From contig JAQXIW010000033.1 of the NCBI GenBank assembly GCA_029007985.1, forward strand, positions 1 to 38,648: a stretch of 38,648 bases of DNA, given 5' to 3'. A model generated the notes under the pieces. That model ran no database searches, had not been told where the DNA came from, and saw only the letters and a program-made list of their open reading frames with translations. Position 1 is the first letter of the stretch; every line of letters starts with the position of its first letter. This stretch comes from Oscillospiraceae bacterium. Its GTDB lineage: Bacteria; Bacillota; Clostridia; Oscillospirales; Ruminococcaceae. Made by a program: the position numbers and the translations under genes. Positions 1 through 8,060 of this stretch are shown here, piece after piece.

Positions 1-38
1 TTTATTTCTACAACAATCAACGTATTCAGTTAAAAACA

Positions 39-71
39 AAACTGACCCCTATGGAATACAGAAGTCAGTTT
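39..71 (-). terminator. Candidate minus-strand terminator at left edge
   Basis: An 8-bp inverted repeat (39-46 with 64-71, AAACTGAC/GTCAGTTT) is followed on the minus strand by TGTTTTTAAC. It lies just past the stop of a short minus-strand reading frame at 77-148, so it may end a degraded or small transcript. The loop is long (17 nt), which lowers confidence. Confidence 0.35.
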
Positions 72-76
72 GTAAG

Positions 77-148
77 TTAATATTTAATTTCTATATCAGT
101 AGGTTCTTTTTGTACTGTCTGCACAATTTGGGGCAGTTCAATATCCAC
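77..148 (-). other. Possible tiny ORF or gene remnant (23 codons)
   Basis: On the minus strand a GTG-initiated frame gives a coding-like peptide, MDIELPQIVQTVQKEP followed by TDIEIKY, ending in TAA directly before a terminator-like hairpin (39-71). There is no ribosome binding site before the GTG, and a stop lies four codons upstream of it. This looks more like the decayed 3' end of an older gene than a functional small protein. I do not recognise a family. Confidence 0.2.
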
Positions 149-163
149 CCTGTGCTTTTTTCA

Positions 164-192
164 TTGAATAAAATTGATAATTATTATATAAT
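164..192 (+). promoter_or_regulatory. Sigma-A-type promoter for the GTPase-nuclease fusion
   Basis: TTGAAT (164-169), a 17-nt spacer and TATAAT (187-192) precede the ATG at 219. An AAGGA ribosome binding site lies about 7 nt before the start. It is the only promoter I see for the genes that follow as far as the SGNH protein. Confidence 0.6.
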
Positions 193-218
193 TGATGTAA
201 TATTATTTAAGGATATAT

Positions 219-2798
219 ATGAAAAAAACAGTAATGGGCATTTTGGCACATGTTGACAGCGGCAAAACAACTTTGTCGGAAAGCTTGCTCTATATGTGCG
301 GAAGCATTAAAAAACAGGGCCGAGTCGATTGGGGCAACACCGCAATGGACACGGAAGATATAGAAAGAGAAAGAGGAATAACGGTTTTTTCAAACCGGGC
401 TAAATTGGTGTGCGGCGATTTGGAAATGTACATTGTCGACACTCCCGGTCACGTCGATTTCGGCGCTGAGGCGGAGAGGACTCTGAATGTACTTGATTGT
501 GCCACAATTATCATTTCGTCTTTAGATGGCATACAGAGCCATACCGTGACATTGTGGAAGCTTTTGAGAGACTACAATATACCCACATATATTTTTGTAA
601 ATAAAATGGATTTGGACGGTTCGGACAAAAGCGGTATCATGAGGCAAATCGCCGCCGAATTCGGCGGTGGATGTATTGATTTTTCCGGAGATATTGATTT
701 TGATGAAATAGCCGGTACCGACGAAAACGCCATTGAGGAATATTTTACCACAGGATTTCTTTGTGATGAAACAATAGCAGACCTAATTGAAAAAAGAAAA
801 ATCTTCCCGGTTGTGTTCGGCAGCGCCTTGAAAAATGAAGGCGTTAAGGAATATTTATCCGTTGTAGAAAAGTATACAAGAGAAAAAGCCTATAACAAAG
901 AATTCGGCGCCAAAGTATATAAAATAGGCTATGACGGCGGCAAGAGAATCACTTACCTGAAAGTTACAGGCGGCAGCCTGACAGTAAAGAATTCCATAAC
1001 GCAAACGGATAGGAGCAGAGAATCTCACACTGAAAAAGTGAACGAGATTCGACAGTATACCGGCGAAAAGTACACGAATTTACAAACTGTCGGCGCCGGC
1101 TCGCTCTGTGCGGTAACGGGGCTTAATTATACATACCGGGGCCGGGGTCTGGGCTTTGAAAAAAATAACGGCGATACCCAAATTCAGTCGGTTTTTACAT
1201 ATAAAGTCCTCTTCGATCGGTCAAAACACGATGTCAGAAATGTTTTGATGAATTTGAGAAAACTTGAGGAGGAGGAGCCGGAGCTGCGCATAAGCTGGGA
1301 CGAGAGAAATAAAGTAATACATCTTTCTCTCATGGGCGAAATTCAGCTTGAAATTATTAGGTCTATTTTTTATCAAAGATACGGTGTGGAGCTTGCCTTC
1401 GACGCCGGCAGCGTTCTGTACAAAGAAACAATCACAAATACGGTGGAGGGCGTGGGACACTATGAGCCTTTGAGACATTATGCAGAAGTGCATCTTTTAT
1501 GCGAGCCCTTGCCTTTGAACAGCGGTCTTGTATTTGACAGCGAATGCAGTGAGGACGATCTCGACAGGAATTGGCAGAGACTGATTTTAACGCATCTTGC
1601 TGAAAAACAGCACATCGGTGTGCTGACCGGCTCACCGATTACGGATATGAAAATCACTCTTGTAAAAGGCAAAGCTCACTTAAAGCATACCGATGGCGGC
1701 GATTTTCGACAGGCAACCTATCGCGCTGTCAGAAACGGGCTGATGCAGGCAAACAGCGTTTTGCTCGAGCCCTTCTACGATTTTGAAATTACCGTGCCTA
1801 ATGAAAATATAGGCCGAGTAATATCCGACATCCAGCGAATGAGCGGAGAATTTTCCGACCCCATATCGACGGGATCAAGCACAACATTGTCGGGGCTTGT
1901 GCCTGTCAGTGAAATATCCGGATACAATTCCGAATTACTTAATTTTACGCACGGAAAGGGCAAAATTTCACTTAAATTCAAAGGATACAATATATGTCAT
2001 AATACAGACTCCGTCATTGAAAGCATAGGTTATAACGCGGAATCCGACATTGAAAATACCCGGGATTCTGTTTTCTGTTCACACGGGGCGGGTCATGTGG
2101 TAAAATGGAATGAAGTAACCTCGTATATGCATCTTGAGAGTTATTTCAAGTCGAAAATCGACTCGGATTCGGCCGAAATGATAGAGGATAAGCGCAGACG
2201 AGCTTTGGAATACAGACAAACTCTTGAAAGCGACAAAGAGCTGATGCGGATATTTGAGGCAACATACGGAAAAATTGACAAAAACAGATATATAAATTCT
2301 TACAGCGAAAAAATAATAAACGCTAAGCACGACGATGTGGTATTACATACCCCGAACAAAAAAACCGCAGGCGACGACTATTTACTGGTAGACGGATACA
2401 ATATTATACACGCTTGGGACGATTTGAGAGAAATTGCAACATCAAATTTTGCCAATGCGAGAAAAGCTTTGGCAGACAGGCTTTGCAACTATCGGGGATT
2501 TAAAAGGTGTAAACTGATATTGGTGTTTGACGCCTATAAGGTTAAAAACAACCCGGGTGAGATCTACAAATACCACAACATTACCATAGTGTACACAAAA
2601 GAGCGGGAGACCGCAGACATGTATATCGAGAAGGTTACAAAGGAAATCGGCAAAAAGCACAATGTCAGAGTGGCCACATCCGACGGCCTCGAACAGATGA
2701 TTATTCTCGGCCACGGTGCTTTGAGAATGTCGGCAAATGCTCTGCTTTCCGAGGTGATTGAAACAGAAAAAGATATTGCCGAATTTATAAACTCTTAA
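219..2798 (+). CDS. EF-G/TetM-like ribosomal GTPase fused to a YacP/Rae1-type NYN ribonuclease domain
   Basis: This 859-residue protein has an EF-G/TetM-type translational GTPase first. G1 is AHVDSGKT (residues ~10-17), G2 lies in ERERGIT, G3 is DTPGH, G4 is NKMD and G5 is GSAL. EF-G-like domains II-V run to about residue 660, then a charged linker to ~718. Residues ~719-855 form an NYN domain of the YacP/Rae1 type with acidic positions D725 (VDGYN), D771 (VFDAYK), E797/D800 (ETADMYIE) and D822 (ATSDG). Classical TetM is about 640 residues and has no such tail. B. subtilis Rae1 (YacP) cleaves mRNA in the ribosomal A site, and TetM-like factors bind there, so I infer a ribosome-directed mRNA cleavage or rescue factor. 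The domain IV tip has HLKHTDGGDFRQ (487-498) instead of the TetM YSPVS loop, so tetracycline resistance should not be assumed. I recall similar long TetM-like proteins in other Clostridia, so the fusion itself is probably not unique. Confidence 0.88.
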   Translation: MKKTVMGILAHVDSGKTTLSESLLYMCGSIKKQGRVDWGNTAMDTEDIERERGITVFSNRAKLVCGDLEMYIVDTPGHVDFGAEAERTLNVLDCATIIISSLDGIQSHTVTLWKLLRDYNIPTYIFVNKMDLDGSDKSGIMRQIAAEFGGGCIDFSGDIDFDEIAGTDENAIEEYFTTGFLCDETIADLIEKRKIFPVVFGSALKNEGVKEYLSVVEKYTREKAYNKEFGAKVYKIGYDGGKRITYLKVTGGSLTVKNSITQTDRSRESHTEKVNEIRQYTGEKYTNLQTVGAGSLCAVTGLNYTYRGRGLGFEKNNGDTQIQSVFTYKVLFDRSKHDVRNVLMNLRKLEEEEPELRISWDERNKVIHLSLMGEIQLEIIRSIFYQRYGVELAFDAGSVLYKETITNTVEGVGHYEPLRHYAEVHLLCEPLPLNSGLVFDSECSEDDLDRNWQRLILTHLAEKQHIGVLTGSPITDMKITLVKGKAHLKHTDGGDFRQATYRAVRNGLMQANSVLLEPFYDFEITVPNENIGRVISDIQRMSGEFSDPISTGSSTTLSGLVPVSEISGYNSELLNFTHGKGKISLKFKGYNICHNTDSVIESIGYNAESDIENTRDSVFCSHGAGHVVKWNEVTSYMHLESYFKSKIDSDSAEMIEDKRRRALEYRQTLESDKELMRIFEATYGKIDKNRYINSYSEKIINAKHDDVVLHTPNKKTAGDDYLLVDGYNIIHAWDDLREIATSNFANARKALADRLCNYRGFKRCKLILVFDAYKVKNNPGEIYKYHNITIVYTKERETADMYIEKVTKEIGKKHNVRVATSDGLEQMIILGHGALRMSANALLSEVIETEKDIAEFINS

Positions 2799-2837
2799 TA
2801 ATTATTATGTTATACTTATATTTGAAAAGGTGATATT

Positions 2838-3479
2838 ATGAAATACAAAGCTATATTTTTTGACTTGGATGGGACATTGACAAACCCGGAAAAAGGAATA
2901 TTGAATTGCATACAGTACGCCTGCGATTACTACGGGGTTAAAACAGAGTGGGACAGCCTAAAAAAATACATAGGACCTCCGCTTAAAGACACCTTTACGG
3001 AATTGCTCGGTGCAGACAAGGCGGATGAGGCTACAATCAAATACAGAGAAAGATTTGCACCTGTCGGTCTTTATGAAAACGAGATATACGACAATGTTCC
3101 GAAGGCGCTCGAAAAATTAAAAAACGCCGGATTTATTCTCTGTACGGCGTCCAGCAAGCCACAGGAATTTGTTGAGAAAATACTTGATCATTTCGACATA
3201 CTCAAATATTTTGACTATGTCGGCGGTGCAACATTGGACGGTAAAATAAGCGAAAAAGACGATGTCATAAAAAGCGTACTCGATAAGACAGGCCTTGAAA
3301 ACAACGAGGTCCTAATGGTAGGCGACAGAAAATACGATTTGCTCGGCGCTGAAAAAATGAATATGGACGCTGTCGGCGTTCTGTACGGATTTGGCGATTT
3401 CGACGAGCTCAGCGCATACAAAAATATTTGCTTAATAAATGATATAACGGAGTTGTGTGATATTCTTATCACAAAATAG
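2838..3479 (+). CDS. HAD-superfamily phosphatase (phosphoglycolate phosphatase-like)
   Basis: This 213-residue HAD hydrolase has motif I FFDLDGTLTN near residues 7-16 (nucleophile Asp and general acid Asp). Motif II is in CTASSKP and the final acidic motif is GDRKYD. An alpha-helical cap lies between motifs I and II, as in the Gph/PgmB group that hydrolyses small phosphorylated sugars or phosphoglycolate. The start has an AAAGGTG ribosome binding site. It begins 39 nt after the GTPase-nuclease gene and probably shares its transcript. The exact substrate cannot be read from sequence. Confidence 0.85.
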   Translation: MKYKAIFFDLDGTLTNPEKGILNCIQYACDYYGVKTEWDSLKKYIGPPLKDTFTELLGADKADEATIKYRERFAPVGLYENEIYDNVPKALEKLKNAGFILCTASSKPQEFVEKILDHFDILKYFDYVGGATLDGKISEKDDVIKSVLDKTGLENNEVLMVGDRKYDLLGAEKMNMDAVGVLYGFGDFDELSAYKNICLINDITELCDILITK

Positions 3480-3483
3480 AAAA

Positions 3484-4800
3484 ATGTCAGAAAAAAAGGT
3501 TTATTCGCGTAAAAAGAAAATAGAAAAAAATAATAACAGGCTTCAAATTGCGGTTGCCGTTGCCTTAGTTGCGATTATCGTCGTTGTAGCGTTTATTGCA
3601 TTGACGGGAAAAGGTAAAAACCCGGCTGTTTCGGCTTTTACAAACGATTCTTACAACGGCTCCGGCTCCGCCGACGAATCAATTCCCCCCGAATATGAAG
3701 ACGAGTATATTAAAATAATGAAAGAGTATTCGGATGTCATTATACCTCGGTCGAATATTGACGATGATGACTACATAAAAGAAACTCTGCTCGTAGGCGA
3801 TTCAAATACCGAAGCCCTGTCAAATTTCTACTATGTACCGTTACAGTATGTTCTCGGATATACCGGTATGGGCATACAGCAGGTTACTCAAACAAAATGC
3901 ATTTATTTTGTAGGCTACGACGATCCTGTAACGATGCCTACCGCCGTGGGCATGCTGAAGCCGAGAAGAGTGATAATCAATTTCGGTACAAATAATGCCG
4001 GCGGTATGGAGCCGGAAGATTTCGTAAAGACATATTTAAAAGTTATAAACGCAATAGAAAAAGCTTATCCTTATTGCGATATTATTGTCGAGTCGATTTT
4101 CCCTGTCGGAAAAGTGAGAAACTACCCGAAAATCAGACAGACCGATATAGACGAGATGAACATTGCCCTGGCGCAGATGTGCAGAGACAACGGATATATG
4201 TTCCTAAATACCGCAGAATATCTGAAGGGTGACGACGGATTTATTGACACCGATTATATCTCAAGTGACGGTATTCATCTGAGCAAAGAGGGATATACGG
4301 CTGTTCTCGAATATATAAATTCGCACAAGTACATTACAAAGGACAACCGTCCGAGCAGAGGCACGATTCCTCAGAGGAGAGCGGCGCCGGTTGTATCATC
4401 TTCGTCGGAAACCGTTTCTTCAAGCAGCGTTGCGTCGTCAAGTTCTGTGATTTCAAGCAGCTCTGTTTTGTCAAGCAGCATAGTTTCTTCATCTGTTGTT
4501 GAATCTTCAGTCCCGGCCGACAGCTCGTCTGCCGTCGAGTTGCCGCCGTCATCCCGGGAGGAATCCTCAAATAATGAGCCGTCTTCTGAAGAACACATAC
4601 ACTCATACGGCGATTGGATCACCGTCACCGAGCGGGGATACGGCACAGAGGGCTTAAAAAAGAGAGAGTGTGCCTGCGGAGATACCCAAACCGAAACAAT
4701 ACCGGCGTTAACGCCGACGCCTGAGCCGGAACCGTCGACTGACGCAGAGCCTCGGTCGGACGAAAATGCGCAAATAAGTGCAGATACTTCTCAAGAGTAA
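3484..4800 (+). CDS. Membrane-anchored SGNH/GDSL-type hydrolase with Ser-rich stalk
   Basis: A lysine-rich cytoplasmic tail precedes one membrane segment (AVAVALVAIIVVVAFIAL). The extracytoplasmic part is an SGNH esterase-like domain: block I is VGDSNTEALS, the block III-like part is FGTNNAGG, and the catalytic Asp/His block is SDGIHLSKEGY. A long stalk of repeated SSSS follows (about residues 300-365), then a small module with HSYGDW and CACGDTQTE, as on many clostridial surface proteins, and a Pro/Glu tail. A role in deacetylating or acylating cell-wall polymers is possible but unproven. The ATG at 3484 lies 4 nt past the upstream stop with no obvious ribosome binding site. An in-frame GTG at 3457 has GGAG 4 nt ahead and is the alternative start. 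A strong palindromic terminator follows. Confidence 0.8.
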   Translation: MSEKKVYSRKKKIEKNNNRLQIAVAVALVAIIVVVAFIALTGKGKNPAVSAFTNDSYNGSGSADESIPPEYEDEYIKIMKEYSDVIIPRSNIDDDDYIKETLLVGDSNTEALSNFYYVPLQYVLGYTGMGIQQVTQTKCIYFVGYDDPVTMPTAVGMLKPRRVIINFGTNNAGGMEPEDFVKTYLKVINAIEKAYPYCDIIVESIFPVGKVRNYPKIRQTDIDEMNIALAQMCRDNGYMFLNTAEYLKGDDGFIDTDYISSDGIHLSKEGYTAVLEYINSHKYITKDNRPSRGTIPQRRAAPVVSSSSETVSSSSVASSSSVISSSSVLSSSIVSSSVVESSVPADSSSAVELPPSSREESSNNEPSSEEHIHSYGDWITVTERGYGTEGLKKRECACGDTQTETIPALTPTPEPEPSTDAEPRSDENAQISADTSQE

Positions 4801-4814
4801 ATCATTTTAATGTC

Positions 4815-4840
4815 AAAACAGCCCGAGCTCGGGCTGTTTT
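4815..4840 (+). terminator. Perfect 26-nt palindromic terminator
   Basis: AAAACAGCCCGAG is followed directly by its exact reverse complement ending CTGTTTT. It lies between the SGNH gene stop and the helicase ribosome binding site (AAAGGAGAG, 4850-4858). It separates the two genes into different transcripts unless read through. Confidence 0.8.
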
Positions 4841-4863
4841 TGTAAACGGAAAGGAGAGCGGCA

Positions 4864-7194
4864 ATGCTGATTAAAACAGGTATAAAAGAACTTGTGGAAT
4901 TTGTGCTAAAAAGCGGCGACATAGACAACAGATTCACCGGCTCGGACAGGGCATTGCTCGGCTCAAAAATTCACCGACAGCTGCAAAAACAGGGCGGAAA
5001 GAATTATTCGGCAGAACAGTCAATTGTACTTAACATTTATGAAGGCGATATTGACTATGTTTTGACGGGCAGGGCGGACGGAATTATCGAAGATAAAAAC
5101 GGCGTTATGATAGATGAGATAAAAACCGTAGCCGTTCGGCTGGAAAATATAGACGACACCACATATCCGTCCCATTGGGGTCAAGCACGGTTTTATCGGT
5201 ATGCGGTAGCAAAGGATAAAAATATTGACGAAATAAAAGTCAGATTGACATATTACAATATTGACACCGATGAAATCAAACGAATAGTAAAAACCTATTC
5301 TATAAAAGAACTGGGTGATTTTGTGCTTTCCGTTTTGAAGCAATACAGAAGATGGGCAATATTTGAACACCAATGGGAAAAAGAACGCAATGCCGATATG
5401 AAAAGGCTGTCCTTTCCGTTTGATAATTACAGAGATGGACAACGAAGTGTATCCCGGCGGGTATACAGAGCGCAAAGAGACCAAAAAAGGCTGTTTGTAA
5501 ATGCCCCGACCGGAATAGGAAAGACGATGTCTGTTTTGTTTCCGTCATTAAAATCAATAGGCGAGGGGAATGTAGACAAAATATTTTACTTTACGGCTAA
5601 ATCCGTTACATCTCGGCGGGCTGTAAACGCGTGCTCTTTTCTGTATCAAAAAAACGACAATTTGCATTTGAAGTTTTTACCGATAACCGCAAAAGATAAA
5701 ATGTGTCTCAACGACACAAAAGAATGTAATCCTGTTGCTTGCCCGTACGCAAAGGGGTATTTTGACAAAATAAACGATGTTGTCTTTAATGAAATATCAA
5801 ACAATAATTTCTTTTCTGCTGAAACAATAATAAAAATCGCTGAAGAATACAAAATTTGCCCGTATGAGCTGTCTTTGGATTTGTCTGATTGGAGTGACAT
5901 TATTATTTGCGACTACAATTATCTGTTCGACCCACAGGTGAAATTACAGAGATTTTTCTCCGGCGGCGGAGATAATTACGCATTTTTGATTGATGAAACA
6001 CATAATTTGCCGGACAGAGTGAGAGATATGTACACGGCAACTCTGTCAAAAAAAGAGGTATTAAAAGTAAAGTCAAAATTTGACAAGTCGAATAAAAAAC
6101 TGTATTCCGCATTGAATAAACTCAACTCCTGTCTGCTTGGCTGTCGAAAACAGCTTGAAGAAAATAAAATAAATCACCTGGTGCGGCAAAATCCGCCGGA
6201 AAACATAGACGGAGCCGTTGACCGTTTTTTAACAAACTGTTCCGAGTATTTTGAAATTCACAAAGGTGAAAAAATTGATGAAGATTTGCTGAATTTATAT
6301 TTTGATGTCAGATTTTTTCAAAAAATATCGGAAGATTACAACGACAACTATGTAACCGTGTATGAAAAAAGCGGAGACGAGTTAAAAATTATTTTGTTTT
6401 GTACTGACCCGTCCGACATAATCGACGAGCATTTGAAAATGGGGCGCTCTGCGGTACTGTTTTCCGCCACCTTGTCACCGGAGACATTTTACAGGGAGAC
6501 AATGGGCAAAGACGGTGATATTTTGACCGTAAAAAGTCCTTTTCCACAGGAAAATCTCGGCCTGTATATGATGGACGGCATAAGCACAAAATACACCGAC
6601 AGAGAGCACACGGCGGAAAGACTCTGTGAAATAATCAATACGATTACGGAGCGGCAAAAGGGGAACTATATTGTCTATTTTCCGAGCTACAGCTATATGA
6701 ATATGATTAAGCAAAAATATACGGAAATTTATCAAAAAGAATTAGTTATACAAAATCCGTATATGAACGAAAAGGAAAGAAAGGAATTTTTGACAGAATT
6801 TGAAAATAAATCCGATATTCTTGCTTTTTGCGTAATGGGAGGTATATATGGCGAAGGAATTGATTTGACAGGTGATAGGCTTATCGGCAGCATAATTGTA
6901 GGCGTAGGCTTGCCGCAGATTAACGTTATGCTTGACGCCGTAAAAGACCACTATAATTCCGATGGCAAAGACGGATTTGCTTATGCGTATCAATATCCTG
7001 GCATGAACAAAGTTTTACAGGCGGCGGGCAGAGTGATAAGAACGGATACGGACAGGGGTGTAGTCGTACTCATTGACTCTCGTTTTTCACAGCCTAAATA
7101 CCTAAAAACAATGCCTTCACATTGGAATCATATCAAAAGAATAAACAATACGGATAAACTGAAAATTGAACTGTCCGAGTTTTGGGGCAAATAA
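4864..7194 (+). CDS. XPD/Rad3-DinG-family helicase with N-terminal RecB-like nuclease domain
   Basis: The 776-residue protein starts with a PD-(D/E)XK nuclease of RecB type. It has H37, D72 (GRADG), the D84-E85-x-K87 core (IDEIKT) and Q107...Y111. An SF2 helicase of the XPD/DinG group follows: Walker A APTGIGKT (214-221) and DETH box (377-380). Between them lie four cysteines spaced like an iron-sulphur ligand set (C281, C288, C293, C332). C-terminal motifs are FSATLS, GIYGEGIDLTG and QAAGRVIR. It is expected to be a 5'-3' DNA helicase with linked single-strand nuclease activity in repair or replication-conflict removal; polarity is known for the family, not shown here. It has its own good ribosome binding site and ends at a large hairpin facing a convergent GNAT gene. 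All nuclease and helicase key residues appear intact. Confidence 0.88.
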   Translation: MLIKTGIKELVEFVLKSGDIDNRFTGSDRALLGSKIHRQLQKQGGKNYSAEQSIVLNIYEGDIDYVLTGRADGIIEDKNGVMIDEIKTVAVRLENIDDTTYPSHWGQARFYRYAVAKDKNIDEIKVRLTYYNIDTDEIKRIVKTYSIKELGDFVLSVLKQYRRWAIFEHQWEKERNADMKRLSFPFDNYRDGQRSVSRRVYRAQRDQKRLFVNAPTGIGKTMSVLFPSLKSIGEGNVDKIFYFTAKSVTSRRAVNACSFLYQKNDNLHLKFLPITAKDKMCLNDTKECNPVACPYAKGYFDKINDVVFNEISNNNFFSAETIIKIAEEYKICPYELSLDLSDWSDIIICDYNYLFDPQVKLQRFFSGGGDNYAFLIDETHNLPDRVRDMYTATLSKKEVLKVKSKFDKSNKKLYSALNKLNSCLLGCRKQLEENKINHLVRQNPPENIDGAVDRFLTNCSEYFEIHKGEKIDEDLLNLYFDVRFFQKISEDYNDNYVTVYEKSGDELKIILFCTDPSDIIDEHLKMGRSAVLFSATLSPETFYRETMGKDGDILTVKSPFPQENLGLYMMDGISTKYTDREHTAERLCEIINTITERQKGNYIVYFPSYSYMNMIKQKYTEIYQKELVIQNPYMNEKERKEFLTEFENKSDILAFCVMGGIYGEGIDLTGDRLIGSIIVGVGLPQINVMLDAVKDHYNSDGKDGFAYAYQYPGMNKVLQAAGRVIRTDTDRGVVVLIDSRFSQPKYLKTMPSHWNHIKRINNTDKLKIELSEFWGK

Positions 7195-7198
7195 AAAG

Positions 7199-7258
7199 CC
7201 GATGATTTATGTTCTGGTTCAAAGCATATTGCTTTGAAAACGCTACATAAATCATCGG
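7199..7258. terminator. Bipartite (nested) hairpin, terminator between convergent genes
   Basis: A 13-bp outer stem (7199-7211 with 7246-7258, CCGATGATTTATG) encloses a separate 9-bp inner hairpin (TTCAAAGCA, 7218-7226, with TGCTTTGAA, 7230-7238). On the minus strand the outer stem is followed by GCTTTTTAT, so it terminates the GNAT gene. It may also stop the helicase transcript. Confidence 0.65.
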
Positions 7259-7263
7259 TGTAA

Positions 7264-7716
7264 TTATTTATGAATGTACATTCTCGTCATTTCCGACTCG
7301 CCGTCACCCTGAACCATGCATAAGAATTCCCATCCGTATCTTTCATAGAATCCCGTGTGGTCTGTTATAAGGTAAAGCGGAGAGATCCCTTTAGATTTAC
7401 AGATATTTACAACATAATTCAATAGCTGTCCGGCAATACCGCGACACCTGTACTCTTTCTCCGTGTAAACGGCACAGACATTAGGCGTCAAGTCTTTTCT
7501 GTCGTGAAAATCGTTTTCTATTACGCCGAGACCGCCGACAATTTTGTCGCCGTCAAGACATAAAAACCACCCGTACTCCGTTGCGCCGCAAAGGTAATCG
7601 CCCATACATTTCAGATATGCCTCTTTTGGCACTCTCCATTTGCCGCAAAACCATTCCGCAGCTTTTTCTTTCATTTCGGGTACATCTCTTAAATCAATTA
7701 TTGCAAGTTCTTTCAT
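7264..7716 (-). CDS. GNAT-family N-acetyltransferase
   Basis: This 150-residue protein has a GNAT fold. Motif A is in YRCRGIAGQLLNYVV (the R-x-x-G-x-A/G pyrophosphate loop that binds acetyl-CoA), preceded by the NVCAVYTEKE strand. The C-terminal strand carries DHTGFYERYGWEF, a common GNAT ending. The substrate cannot be assigned. It is alone on the minus strand: upstream lies a 344-nt AT-rich gap, and downstream the bipartite terminator at 7199-7258. Confidence 0.82.
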   Translation of the reverse strand: MKELAIIDLRDVPEMKEKAAEWFCGKWRVPKEAYLKCMGDYLCGATEYGWFLCLDGDKIVGGLGVIENDFHDRKDLTPNVCAVYTEKEYRCRGIAGQLLNYVVNICKSKGISPLYLITDHTGFYERYGWEFLCMVQGDGESEMTRMYIHK

Positions 7717-8060
7717 AATGGTATCGGTATTTTAAAAAATGTTTAGTAACTTTTATGACAGTTTCGATAATACTTTGGGAAAAATACTTTTTGTATTTTG
7801 GATAAATCAATACATAGTATAGTATATTATATCCAAAAAAATCAAGAATTTGTATTATGTAAGTTTTTTATCAGCATCAGATAATATTTTGCAATTAAAT
7901 AGTTAAAATAATATATCCTAACTATTATGTGTATATATGTGTGTTCCCGAACACAAAAAAGACATCAATCTTTCGATTGATGTCTTAATTTTTGCCAAAA
8001 GTGTAGCATATGCCTTAGACTATTTTCATTTCTTGCCGTTTTAAGAAATTCGATTAAGAT
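7717..8060. other. AT-rich intergenic region with inverted repeats
   Basis: No gene is visible in this 344-nt gap. It holds the queT terminator (7959-7986). Two inverted repeats lie near the likely minus-strand GNAT promoter: TTTTGGATA (7796-7804) with TATCCAAAA (7830-7838), enclosing TATA-rich -10-like sequence, and AAAATAC/GTATTTT around 7781-7799. A small GTGTTC-CC-GAACAC palindrome lies at 7941-7954. The first repeat could be an operator; this is inference. Confidence 0.4.
7959..7986 (-). terminator. queT terminator
   Basis: A perfect 12-bp stem, AAGACATCAATC (7959-7970) with GATTGATGTCTT (7975-7986), has a 4-nt loop. On the minus strand it is followed by a T-run, and it has T-rich flanks on both sides. 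It lies about 75 nt past the queT stop. Confidence 0.8.

Noticed and set aside
219-2798. Reading the first gene as a tetracycline resistance determinant
   Set aside because: Domain IV lacks the TetM loop, the protein is over 200 residues longer than TetM, and there are no mobile-element marks around it.
5020-5484. 154-codon minus-strand frame within the helicase gene
   Set aside because: It is antisense to the nuclease domain, where the plus strand has all catalytic residues, and it has no start signal.
7941-7954. GTGTTC-CC-GAACAC palindrome as a LexA box
   Set aside because: The half-sites are in the opposite orientation to the Gram-positive LexA box (GAAC...GTTC), and it sits downstream of queT beside a terminator.
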